From Limnohabitans sp. T6-20 (GTDB lineage: Bacteria > Pseudomonadota > Gammaproteobacteria > Burkholderiales > Burkholderiaceae_C): DNA of 64,000 nt. The notes beneath the pieces were generated by a model. The model was not told the origin of the DNA, searched no databases, and was given only the letters and a program-made list of their open reading frames with translations. Where the stretch lies: contig NZ_NERW01000001.1 of the NCBI RefSeq assembly GCF_003063505.1, forward strand, positions 922,501-986,500, given 5' to 3'. A program made the position numbers and the translations under genes. Shown one piece after another: positions 44,789-53,311 of the stretch (positions are counted from its first letter, which is position 1; the number at the start of each line of letters is the position of its first letter).

Positions 44789-47053
44789 ATGCTGAAGAGC
44801 ATCGAGAAGATTAAGGGACTGGGCGTCTATCAAAGCTACAGCAAGCCTACAGGCACTCAAGACTTTGGGATCAAGAATCTCATCTACGGCTGGAACTATT
44901 CTGGTAAGACTACCCTCTCCCGCCTGTTCGCTCAGCTTGAGACCAAATCGACCAATCCTGATTTGTCCGGCTGCGAATTCACATTTGGAGCTGACGGTGA
45001 TTCGATCACCGAAAAGAACTTCAGTCGGTGCAGTCTGTCGGTTCGGGTCTTCAATTCGGATTTCGTCCGCACCAATCTGCACTTCGATGGCGGGAGCTTC
45101 AACCCCATCCTGCTGCTCGGCAAGGAATCCGAGGAGGCGCAACGAAGGATCGATGGGCTAAGCCAGCGGATCAAGCGTTCGGAGGAGATTCAACACAAAC
45201 TGGACGGTAAGTTTGAAGAGCTGAAGGCGCGCATCGCGCAGGCAAAAACCGACACCGCGAAGTTCATCCGCCAACACCTAAAAATTGACCCCTATACGGC
45301 CACGCATCTCGCCCAGGATCTCGTCGCAGTCGGCGTTCTTGATTCCCAGCTCCTGGCGGAGAAGGAACTCGCTGATGCCATCGAACTTGCGCTAACGCCT
45401 GACTCTAAAAAGCCGAGCACGGTCGATGAACTGCACGTCACTCCCTCGATCGAGGATCTCCACAAGGAGGCCATAGCAATTCTCGCCGCGACGCCGAGCT
45501 TCTCCAATACGATCAAGCATCTTGATGACAACCCTGCTGTTGAACGCTGGGTCCAAGGCGGCCTGGCCCTGCACCCTAGCGCGGGAACGTGCGAGTTTTG
45601 CGGGAACGAATTTCCTCAGGATCGCCTCGAAGCCTTTCGCGCGCATTTTTCGAAGGATTTAGCGGATCACAAGAAGCAGGTCGATGGACTTCTTGCGCGA
45701 GTGAAGGCGGCCGTCTACAGCCTGAGATGGCCCAAAGCCTCTGAACTCAATGCTCAGTTTCACGAAAGCTATACCGCCGCCGCCGAAACGCTACCCACAG
45801 CCATAGACGCATTTAACCAAGCGGTTAGAAAACTCGCAGACGAAGTGCAACGCAAGGCTGACGACTCGCGCAAGGCCATGGCGCCTACTCCCTTGGCCGC
45901 TGGTCTGGAAAAAGGGATAAAGGACGCGGCTGCCGCAGTCAACATCGTCATCAAGAAAAATAATGGGTTAGCCTCGAACTTCACGAAGGCCAAAGCCGAT
46001 GCCTTGAAGCAGGCTCGATACCACTACGCCCAGCAATTCGTGGACGACCAAGCTGCCACTGGCATGGAGCAACAAAAAGTGCGTCTCGCCAATCGGTCAG
46101 ACCGTTTGAAGGCCTATGCCGAAAGGCTGCGGCCGGAGATCAGCAATCTCCAGGCGCAGATCAGTCAAGCACAACAAGGCCGGGAAAAAATCAACGAACG
46201 CCTGGCTTCCATGCTTGGCAGCGAGGCTGTCCAGATCCAGGTCGTCAAGGATGCGGTTGGCCAGGACCGCTTTCAATTGATCCGGAAGACAGGGGCAGTT
46301 GCCAAGAACATGAGCGACGGCGAGCGAACCGCCGTTGCCTTCTCGTACTTCCTGACCAAGCTGCAGGAGATCAAGCTCGCGGAATTCAAGGAGACCATCG
46401 TCTACATCGACGATCCCATTTCGAGCCTCGACGCCAATCACATCTTTCAAGTAACTGCCGCCATCCGGGCACTGTTCTTCAAGCAGCAGGATAAGAACTC
46501 GCCTTGGCAGACTACCTGCAAGCAACTGTTTATCTCCACGCACAACTTCGAGTTCTTCAACCTGCTCAGAGAAATCAAGCCGGTGGCTAGCAACAAGGGA
46601 GCGCGGCTATACCTGATCAGAAGGATCGCTGAGAAGTCCTCAACGCTGGAGGACATGCCGCCCTCGCTCGCACGCTATCAGTCTGAATATCACTTCCTGT
46701 TTGAGGTCATTCATCGTTACCATGGGGCTCCGGACAAGACGGTCCACGAAGTGCTGATGCTGCTGCCAAACGCCATGAGGCGCTTCATCGAGCTCTACAC
46801 TTACTCTAGGCTTCCTGGGCCGAAAGACTCGGAACAAGTCGACGAGCGAGCCGAAATTCTGTTCGGGGTCGAGCGAGCGAAGCGGATTCTCAAGATATTC
46901 CACTACTTCAGTCATGGCAACACGCTGGACCGGCTCGCTGGAAATGCCGAGCTGATTTTCGATCTCGAGCATGCGGTCAAAGACCTGATTGATGCCATCA
47001 CCGAGACTGACAAGCCCCATATGGACGCCTTAATCGCGGCCACTCAGGGGTGA
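44789..47053 (+). CDS. AAA_13-type ATPase (RloC/PrrC-like architecture), defence cargo
   Basis: A 754-aa SMC/ABC-like ATPase. Walker A GWNYSGKTT (34-42), a long charged middle with a zinc-hook-like CEFC (268-271), ABC signature NMSDGERTAVAFS (about 507-519), Walker B TIVYIDDPISSLD (about 536-548) and H-loop STHNFEFFNLL. PrrC and RloC anticodon nucleases use this design, with a C-terminal nuclease part; here the C-terminal 170 residues include YQSEYHFLF but I cannot confirm a nuclease triad. GGAGG precedes the ATG. Four bp separate it from the next gene, so the two are probably one system. Confidence 0.75.
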   Translation: MLKSIEKIKGLGVYQSYSKPTGTQDFGIKNLIYGWNYSGKTTLSRLFAQLETKSTNPDLSGCEFTFGADGDSITEKNFSRCSLSVRVFNSDFVRTNLHFDGGSFNPILLLGKESEEAQRRIDGLSQRIKRSEEIQHKLDGKFEELKARIAQAKTDTAKFIRQHLKIDPYTATHLAQDLVAVGVLDSQLLAEKELADAIELALTPDSKKPSTVDELHVTPSIEDLHKEAIAILAATPSFSNTIKHLDDNPAVERWVQGGLALHPSAGTCEFCGNEFPQDRLEAFRAHFSKDLADHKKQVDGLLARVKAAVYSLRWPKASELNAQFHESYTAAAETLPTAIDAFNQAVRKLADEVQRKADDSRKAMAPTPLAAGLEKGIKDAAAAVNIVIKKNNGLASNFTKAKADALKQARYHYAQQFVDDQAATGMEQQKVRLANRSDRLKAYAERLRPEISNLQAQISQAQQGREKINERLASMLGSEAVQIQVVKDAVGQDRFQLIRKTGAVAKNMSDGERTAVAFSYFLTKLQEIKLAEFKETIVYIDDPISSLDANHIFQVTAAIRALFFKQQDKNSPWQTTCKQLFISTHNFEFFNLLREIKPVASNKGARLYLIRRIAEKSSTLEDMPPSLARYQSEYHFLFEVIHRYHGAPDKTVHEVLMLLPNAMRRFIELYTYSRLPGPKDSEQVDERAEILFGVERAKRILKIFHYFSHGNTLDRLAGNAELIFDLEHAVKDLIDAITETDKPHMDALIAATQG

Positions 47054-47057
47054 CGGC

Positions 47058-49295
47058 ATGTACGATTTTCGCACCCTGTCGCCGATCGATTTCGAACTGC
47101 TCGTTCGTGACCTGCTGCAAGCAGAGTTGGGCATCACGATGGAGAGCTTTGGCCCTGGCAAGGATGGTGGGATCGACTTCCGCTTTGCTACGGCGGACCA
47201 AGATGTCGTAGTGCAGGCCAAGCACTACGTGGAAGGTGGATCAAGAAGCATTCTTCGAGCAGCAGTGAAGGAGGACAGTAAAGTTCTGAAACTGGTTCCG
47301 AGTCGGTACATCTTTGTCACGTCCTTGTCCCTTACCCCGGAACTAAAGCGCAAAATTATTCAAGCGATGCCGTCCACGCCAGTCAGTGCTGGAGACGTCA
47401 TTGGCCGCGAGGATCTGAACAATTATTTGGGCCGCCATCCACACGTACTACGCCAGCACTTCAAGCTTTGGTTGACTAGCACGGTAGTCCTTGAACGAAT
47501 CTTGCACAGCGCGGTCTACAACCGGACCGATGCCGAGTTGGACCGTATAAGGCAACTTGTTCCCAAATTTGTACACAACGCCAGTGTGGCCGAGGCGGAG
47601 ACAATCCTGAAGGACCGTGGCGCGCTGATCATTGCGGGCGAGCCGGGTGTCGGAAAGACCACCCTTGGCCGAATGCTGCTTTGGCTCCATATGGAGCAGA
47701 ACTGGAAGGTCTTTGTCGTGGACGACCTGCAGGATGCGATGGCCGTAAGCACAGCCAGCGAGAAGCGGCTTATCTTCCTCGATGATTTCCTGGGTCAGAT
47801 CAGCCTGACCAACGAACTGCTAGGCAAGGTGGATCAGCGTCTGCCTGTTTTTCTGGATCGACTCCGAAACAACAAGGATCTTCGATTCATCCTGACGACG
47901 AGGCTGTACCTTCTCAACCAGGCGCAGATCCAATCGGACAAGCTCTCGTCGCCACAAATGGCGGCGAGTGAAATGATCCTGAACGTAGGGGTCTATACGC
48001 GGATCATCAAAGCCAAGGTCGTTTTCAACCACATTTACTTCTCGGATCTGGTCGATGAGGAAAAGGCCAAGCTCCTTGACGGTGACTTCTTTCTCAAGAT
48101 GATCGACCACCGCAACTTCAGTCCTCGCTTGATCGAGTTGCTGACTTCCGCGGACTACTACTCGGTGGAGGACGAATCAATTCAGGCGACTGTCCTGCGT
48201 GTTTTAGACAACCCTTCGGAACTCTGGGATCGACCGTATCGGTACCACTTGAGCGCTGATGCAAGATGTCTGTTGTGGGCAGTCTTCTTTACTGGTCTCT
48301 ACATAGGAAAGGATCTCTGCTTGCAACTGTTCAAGCGGATTGCCGCCAATGCGGGTCAACAGGTGGCGTTGGTCGATGCAGTTTCGCGGTTCCGCACAGG
48401 GTTAAAGGAACTGAGCGGGTCTTTTGTGGAGGTAGGAGACAAAGAATTATCGTTCGCAAACCCTGGAATTCGCGATTTTCTGAGCAAGGTTTTTATTAAT
48501 GACCACTTGCTGCCGGTTGTTGTGCGATCCGTTTCGACGTTCTACGAGTTCCGAAGCGTTTGGAACTTCTTCAAAATAAACATCACGTTTTGTCGCATGC
48601 AATTCGATGGCCCTGATCTATGGATAGCGGCCATGGATCGCGTTCAAAGCCACTGGAGTACGACCGCGATTGAATCGCTGCGATTCATCCTTGAAATGAT
48701 CGAGCACTTACCAGGTCTGCCTATCAAGGCTCTCCTCGACAAGGTAGTCAGCGATTTAATGTCGCAAGGGATTGACCCCAAAGATCATTACGAATGTCTT
48801 TTCTCCCTGTGGCAGTTGAAGCGACTTCCGTTTCGGACGGACACCCTTCTTGTTCCGGTCCACGAAACCCTGACCAATGCTGCAGCAAACATGCTTGCAA
48901 AGGCTGGCGCGGACTTGGCGCTCGACGACATTAAAAGCATAGCCAACGCACTTGAGCCGCTGACAGAACGCGGCTTGGTCCACAGTGCTGCAAGCGACGC
49001 GCTGCGGGGTTTCATTTTGGAAATCGAGGGCAAGCTTTCCGATGTCGCCTCTAGTCAAGAACTTGACACATTTCATGACGACCTTGTATCTATAGCAGAG
49101 ACCTATGACGTCCTGATTGACAGGGTACTGAGGCACGACATTCAAAGTCGCCGTGAGGTTCTTGAAGCGCGGGAGGGCGAAGAAGACCCCGATCCTTATC
49201 AGCAGGCCGAACCGCAGGCTGCGTCTGCCGGAATCTCAGACGCCGAGATCAAGTCGATGTTCTCGCTTATGGCCACCGGCCCCGTCAGTGGATAG
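47058..49295 (+). CDS. Restriction-endonuclease/STAND NTPase fusion (nSTAND3-like), defence cargo
   Basis: A 745-aa protein. The N-terminal Mrr-like nuclease has E13, D40 (GKDGGIDF) and Q53-A-K55 (VVVQAKHY). The central NTPase has a P-loop AGEPGVGKTT (193-202) and Walker B RLIFLDDFLG (237-246), as in the 'novel STAND' class, followed by a long helical C-terminus (about 400-700) that probably senses a trigger. Avs-type antiphage proteins have this order: effector nuclease, STAND switch, sensor. It is encoded directly after the AAA_13 ATPase. Confidence 0.75.
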   Translation: MYDFRTLSPIDFELLVRDLLQAELGITMESFGPGKDGGIDFRFATADQDVVVQAKHYVEGGSRSILRAAVKEDSKVLKLVPSRYIFVTSLSLTPELKRKIIQAMPSTPVSAGDVIGREDLNNYLGRHPHVLRQHFKLWLTSTVVLERILHSAVYNRTDAELDRIRQLVPKFVHNASVAEAETILKDRGALIIAGEPGVGKTTLGRMLLWLHMEQNWKVFVVDDLQDAMAVSTASEKRLIFLDDFLGQISLTNELLGKVDQRLPVFLDRLRNNKDLRFILTTRLYLLNQAQIQSDKLSSPQMAASEMILNVGVYTRIIKAKVVFNHIYFSDLVDEEKAKLLDGDFFLKMIDHRNFSPRLIELLTSADYYSVEDESIQATVLRVLDNPSELWDRPYRYHLSADARCLLWAVFFTGLYIGKDLCLQLFKRIAANAGQQVALVDAVSRFRTGLKELSGSFVEVGDKELSFANPGIRDFLSKVFINDHLLPVVVRSVSTFYEFRSVWNFFKINITFCRMQFDGPDLWIAAMDRVQSHWSTTAIESLRFILEMIEHLPGLPIKALLDKVVSDLMSQGIDPKDHYECLFSLWQLKRLPFRTDTLLVPVHETLTNAAANMLAKAGADLALDDIKSIANALEPLTERGLVHSAASDALRGFILEIEGKLSDVASSQELDTFHDDLVSIAETYDVLIDRVLRHDIQSRREVLEAREGEEDPDPYQQAEPQAASAGISDAEIKSMFSLMATGPVSG

Positions 49296-49356
49296 GGCCT
49301 CTACACTAGCAATCTGTATTCGTGTATCCCAACTCAAACGTTAAATTTGTTCGTTC

Positions 49357-49932
49357 ATGGCTCTTGATCAAGTCGCTGTCAATCCAGGAGTTGTCTACAT
49401 CCTGAGAAATAACTCGTATCGAGAGACAATCGTGAAAGTCGGTAGGACAACGCGGGCGTCCGCGCTACGGGCATCTGAGCTATCGCGACCGACTGGTATT
49501 GCAACCCCATTCGAGGTGCTGTATGAAGAAGCAGTTGCCGACTGTGAACGTGCCGAGCAGATTGTCCACGGCCGCCTTTCTAAATGGCGCGTGAACGAGT
49601 CACGCGAGTTCTTTGATGTTCCCCTGAAGGATGCGGTTCGTGCGGTGTTCGAAGCATGCTTGGAAGTGAATGAACCATTTTTGCGCGAGCGAAGCCGTCT
49701 AGCCATTTGGACTGAGCCCGGAGTACCACTTGGAAACGGACTCGCTGAGATACTTAATTCGGCGACACCAGGAACGACGGCCGTACGTCTGGTTCTGAAT
49801 AGTCCTAATGCTGTAGCAGAACTCCACTTGAGCAATACGTTGCTGGTTGCCTGTACACCAGAGTTTCTCGCCAATCTACAGCGACAGAAGTGGGTCAAGT
49901 ATGTCCAAGTCTATGTACCAGCACATATTTAA
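49357..49932 (+). CDS. GIY-YIG-like (T5orf172-type) protein
   Basis: A 191-aa protein. Residues about 10-95 resemble the T5orf172 branch of GIY-YIG nucleases: GVVYILRNNS, VKVGRTTRASALRASELS, VLYEEAVADCERAEQIVHGRL, ESREFFDVPL. The first tyrosine motif appears as VYIL and the second as KVGRT. The C-terminal half is unrecognised. Function in phage defence or DNA handling is plausible from its neighbours only. Confidence 0.6.
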   Translation: MALDQVAVNPGVVYILRNNSYRETIVKVGRTTRASALRASELSRPTGIATPFEVLYEEAVADCERAEQIVHGRLSKWRVNESREFFDVPLKDAVRAVFEACLEVNEPFLRERSRLAIWTEPGVPLGNGLAEILNSATPGTTAVRLVLNSPNAVAELHLSNTLLVACTPEFLANLQRQKWVKYVQVYVPAHI

Positions 49933-50154
49933 CAGTCCGTCAGCGCAGATGTCCTTGGGTGCCGGTTACGCCGAACGTTGAAGGACTGCTCTTCTGATCG
50001 CTGAGCGACCGCTATGCGACAACAATCAGACGGTAAGGATCCCCAAGCGACAGGCGGTAATCGTCGCTAAGTGACCAGTCGTCCCCACACGGCGCAACAA
50101 GGGGGAGAAATTGGCGCTTACGGTCATCTCACTATATGATCCGACCGTTTAATG

Positions 50155-51165
50155 CTATCGGACGATACCGGTTCCAGGCGTTCGAAGTTTCGTCAACCAG
50201 CCTTTGATGCCGTCTCGCTCAACGGTTAGGATGTCATAGCCACGTGCCGATATCGTCGTCTTCGCTCCAGGGCTTAGCTCTGACGTTGTGACGATGACGC
50301 CGTACTCAGCCCGCTCGAATTGAACGTCTGCGTGAAGGCCCTTTACGACGACTTTTTCTATCTTGTTCTTCTGCCTCTTGCATTGAACAATACACAGTGG
50401 GCTATCCTCCGGATTCGCATCTTGCTTCCACACACGGGCATCGACGCCGTCATCGTTGCTGCCAGGGCCAAGATCGACTTTATAACCATCACGCTCGTAA
50501 AACTCGGCAGTCAGTTTTTCAAATTGCCGCCAGTGCATTTCGCCAATGCGATCATGGTTGTTCGACAAGTAATCGATGTATCGCTGGTCAATGAACCGCC
50601 CCTTCTCAGGTTGTTGGTCTGTTCCTTTGAACAGCCCCTTCAGCTTGAGAGGATTGATCCATTCGTTGCCGATGCCGCAATGAGGATTCATTCGAATTCC
50701 ACGATTGATGATCTCGTACATCTCAATTGCGATCTTGACGCCAGCGACCCCGAATACCCTATTCACCTCAGCCAAGATCGCGCTGGGGTCTGTCGTCTTT
50801 GACTCGCCGCTTGGAGTTCCGATCCTCATAAAGTGATTCATCGTCGTACTGACCTGCATGAAGAAGTCGAGTTCAGCCGCGTTAGCTTCGAAGCGATGAA
50901 ATAATCTCGCCTGCTCAAAGCTGGGCCCTAGATACAGCTCTCTCGTGTACCCGATCCGGTGTAGTAGGTTGTAGTAAAGATCTTCGTACTCTTCTGACCT
51001 CAACCGAACGCCCGATGTCTCACCATCACGGACGACGTCTGGGAACGAAGTGCCCGCCAAATGGTCGCAGATCTCCTCAATCGACATAGCGAGGCCACCC
51101 TTATAGCCGGCGATCTCGGTTAGGTTGTCTGGCAAAACTTTCGGTCCAAAGACAATACTACCCAT
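50155..51165 (-). CDS. Mrr-like restriction endonuclease
   Basis: A 336-aa protein. The C-terminal catalytic domain has D242 (DDGVDARVW) and Q261-C-K263 (LCIVQCKRQ), preceded by MHWRQFEKLTAEFYERDGYKVDLG, the Mrr start motif. The N-terminal 200 residues are unrecognised and probably bind DNA. Mrr-like enzymes cut modified DNA. ATG 51165 is chosen, GTG 51171 is an alternative. The gap of 222 bp to the convergent GIY-YIG gene (49933-50154) shows nothing. Confidence 0.75.
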   Translation of the reverse strand: MGSIVFGPKVLPDNLTEIAGYKGGLAMSIEEICDHLAGTSFPDVVRDGETSGVRLRSEEYEDLYYNLLHRIGYTRELYLGPSFEQARLFHRFEANAAELDFFMQVSTTMNHFMRIGTPSGESKTTDPSAILAEVNRVFGVAGVKIAIEMYEIINRGIRMNPHCGIGNEWINPLKLKGLFKGTDQQPEKGRFIDQRYIDYLSNNHDRIGEMHWRQFEKLTAEFYERDGYKVDLGPGSNDDGVDARVWKQDANPEDSPLCIVQCKRQKNKIEKVVVKGLHADVQFERAEYGVIVTTSELSPGAKTTISARGYDILTVERDGIKGWLTKLRTPGTGIVR

Positions 51166-51351
51166 TTTCACTTTCTGTGCTTATAGTTTTAAGAGAATAC
51201 TGTTATTACAACGCAAAATCTAGGTGTGTGAGGTTAGCCTGATGAAGTAGCGTATGAAGGCGCACACCTGTTGTATTACTTTTTTCGAATCGGCGAAGAC
51301 GATGAGCGCGATGTGTAAGTTGGCCCCTTGGTGTAGACAGACGAAGCGCAA

Positions 51352-51656
51352 TCGACCGCATTCGCTGCCTCGCCTTATCTCGCTACCAAATAGTAAGTGC
51401 GAGGAACTGAACTAAATTTCAAGCCTTTGCCCAGTTTGAGGGAAGTTCATACTAAAAATCTCAAGCCGAAATGCCTCAAATCCGAGTTCTAAACTTTGTT
51501 ATCAGAGTTTGGGTGGTGACCGATCACCTAAGTGTGGTTCTGAAAAATCGCCTGCAAATCAATCCTGTTTAACACTTTGACTTTGGCGCGCCAACAAGAG
51601 ATTTGCGCGAGTTTCAAACTATGACCGCAAGTTCTAAACATTGTTATCACGCTCCA
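51352..51656 (+). repeat. Right (target-proximal) end of the Tn7-like element
   Basis: Contains AGTTCTAAACTTTGTTATCA (51485-51504), CTGTTTAACACTTTGAC (51565-51581) and, nearest the tip, AGTTCTAAACATTGTTATCA (51630-51649), then CGCTCCA (51650-51656). All point opposite to the left-end sites. The whole block is repeated at 27760-28063. The stretch 51172-51351 upstream of it has no gene. Confidence 0.85.
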
Positions 51657-51662
51657 TATAAT
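51635..51662 (+). promoter_or_regulatory. Hybrid promoter of gloC and right TATAA target repeat
   Basis: TATAA (51657-51661) is the right target-site copy and, with the next T, forms a perfect -10 box TATAAT. Sixteen bp upstream, inside the last TnsB-like site, is TAAACA (51635-51640), a fair -35. The -10 box ends six nt before the gloC ATG, so the transcript is probably leaderless, and no ribosome site is seen. Confidence 0.6.
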
Positions 51663-51668
51663 TTGCGG

Positions 51669-52310
51669 ATGCTGCAATACCAAACCATCCCCGTCACGCC
51701 CTTTCAGCAAAATTGTTCCCTGATCTGGGACGATCAGACCCGCCAAGCGGCGGTGGTCGACCCGGGTGGAGACCTCGATTTGATTTTGGGTGCTGTCAAG
51801 GCGCTGGGCCTTCAGCTGGAGCAGATCTGGATCACCCATGGCCATGTGGACCATGCCTCTGGCACGGCCGACCTGGCTGAACAATTGGGCGGCGTGCCAA
51901 TCATCGGCCCACACCCGGCCGACCAGTTCTGGATCGATGGTTTGCCTGCCGCCGCAGCGGCCTATGGTTTCCCCCCTGCACGTGTTTTCAAGCCCACGCG
52001 CTGGTTGGCCGATGGCGACACCGTCACGCTGGGGGCGCACACTTTGCAAGTGCGCCACTGTCCGGGGCACACGCCGGGCCATGTGGTGTTTTATTCGCCC
52101 GAGATCCAGCGGGCCTTTGTGGGCGATGTGCTGTTTGCGGGCAGCATTGGCCGCACCGATTTCCCACAAGGCAACCACGAGGACCTGATTGCCAGCATCA
52201 CCGGACGCCTGTGGCCCATGGGCAACGACACGGTGTTCATTCCCGGTCACGGCCCCGAAAGCACGTTTGGCCGTGAGCGCCAGAGCAACCCTTACGTGGG
52301 CGGGACCTGA
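51669..52310 (+). CDS. gloC: Glyoxalase II-like metallo-beta-lactamase-fold hydrolase (GloC/YcbL type)
   Basis: A 213-aa short glyoxalase II, expected to hydrolyse S-lactoylglutathione. Metal motif THGHVDHASG, then CPGHTPGHVVFYSP, the bridging aspartate in FVGDVLFAGSIGRTD, and the last histidine in IPGHGPES. The N-terminal motif PVTPFQQNCSLIWD is highly conserved in this family, so its DNA is a suitable fixed address for a TniQ protein. The open frame extends upstream into the transposon, but ATG 51669 is the normal start. Confidence 0.92.
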   Translation: MLQYQTIPVTPFQQNCSLIWDDQTRQAAVVDPGGDLDLILGAVKALGLQLEQIWITHGHVDHASGTADLAEQLGGVPIIGPHPADQFWIDGLPAAAAAYGFPPARVFKPTRWLADGDTVTLGAHTLQVRHCPGHTPGHVVFYSPEIQRAFVGDVLFAGSIGRTDFPQGNHEDLIASITGRLWPMGNDTVFIPGHGPESTFGRERQSNPYVGGT

Positions 52311-52322
52311 TGCGGGTCAAAC

Positions 52323-53195
52323 TCAGCCTTTGAGGGCTTGCTCATACAGGTGCTGCACCTTGGGCAAGTTGGCTTCGAGTTCCTGGATGCGGTTGGCCCC
52401 ACTGGGGTGGGTGGACAGGAAGGAGGGGCCCCCATTGCCACTGGCTGCCTGCATTTTTTGCCACAAGCTCACGCTGGCTTCGGGCTTGTAGCCGCCGCGT
52501 GCGGCGATTTCCAGACCCACCAAGTCCGATTCGGTTTCGTCGTCACGGCTGTACTTCAGGGTCAACAGTTGGGTGCCCAGGTTGGCCGCCACATCGCCCA
52601 AAGAGCCCAGCCCCAAAAGTTGGGAGGCAATGGACAGGCCGAAGCTGGTGGCTTGGCTTTTGGCCAGCCGTTCGCGCGCATGTTCGCGCAGGGCATGGGC
52701 CATTTCGTGCCCCATGATCATGGCGGCTTCGTCGTCCGTCAGCTTCAACTGGTCCAGGATGCCCGTGTAAAAAGCGATCTTGCCGCCGGGCATGCACCAG
52801 GCGTTGATCTGCTTGCTGCCGATCAGGTTGACTTGCCATTTCCATTCGCGTGAGCGGCTGTTCCACTGCGCGGTGTGGGGAATGAGTTTTTGGGCAATGG
52901 CGTGCAGGCGTTGCAATTGGGGGTGGCCATCTTGGGCCAAAGCACCTTTGGATCGGGCCTCGGCCAAAACCTGCGAGTACTGTTGCCGAGCCGAGGTTTC
53001 CAGGGTTTCGGCGGGCACCAGTTTGCGCAAGCTTGACGAGGAACCGACATCGACTTGCGCCAAAACCGACCCCGCTGCCGTGGCTCCGGAGGCCAACAAG
53101 AAAGCCCTGCGTGCTTGCCAGCGGGGCGATTGAGGGCGCTGCACGCTCGGAGCGGCATCGGCAGAAGGTGTTTTGAGGTTGCAAATAAAGCACAT
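52323..53195 (-). CDS. M48-family metalloprotease (BepA/LoiP-like)
   Basis: A 290-aa exported zinc protease. N-terminal ARRAFLLASGATAAGSVLA resembles a Tat or Sec signal; catalytic HEMAH in MIMGHEMAHALREHARE, third ligand in ETESDLVGLEIAARGGY, and the C-terminal FLSTHPSGANRIQEL typical of periplasmic M48 enzymes in outer-membrane quality control. The start may be ATG 53225 instead; neither has a clear ribosome site. Convergent with gloC, 12 bp apart. Confidence 0.88.
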   Translation of the reverse strand: MCFICNLKTPSADAAPSVQRPQSPRWQARRAFLLASGATAAGSVLAQVDVGSSSSLRKLVPAETLETSARQQYSQVLAEARSKGALAQDGHPQLQRLHAIAQKLIPHTAQWNSRSREWKWQVNLIGSKQINAWCMPGGKIAFYTGILDQLKLTDDEAAMIMGHEMAHALREHARERLAKSQATSFGLSIASQLLGLGSLGDVAANLGTQLLTLKYSRDDETESDLVGLEIAARGGYKPEASVSLWQKMQAASGNGGPSFLSTHPSGANRIQELEANLPKVQHLYEQALKG

Positions 53196-53311
53196 GGTTT
53201 GCAAATGATAGCGAACGAAAGCCATTGACGGGCGACCCTGTAAAGCCTTTGCCAGGGTAAGAGGGGGGATGCGAAGGCGCGGTTTCCTGTGGACGACCCG
53301 ATAATCCTGTC

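Larger units (their letters stand above)
28069..51656 (+). mobile_element. Tn7-like transposon, about 23.6 kb, upstream of gloC
   Basis: The ends are inverted: AGGGACC then TGATAACAAAGTTTAGAACT on the left, and AGTTCTAAACATTGTTATCA then CGCTCCA on the right. Both have seven bases between the tip and the first TnsB-like site and several more such sites inside. The flanks are TATAA on both sides. The element carries tnsA, tnsB, tnsC, two tniQ genes and an XRE regulator in the middle, SOS and DUF4238 cargo on the left, and a nuclease/NTPase island on the right. The exact tip is uncertain by a few bases, since the left tip is A rather than the expected T. Confidence 0.85.
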
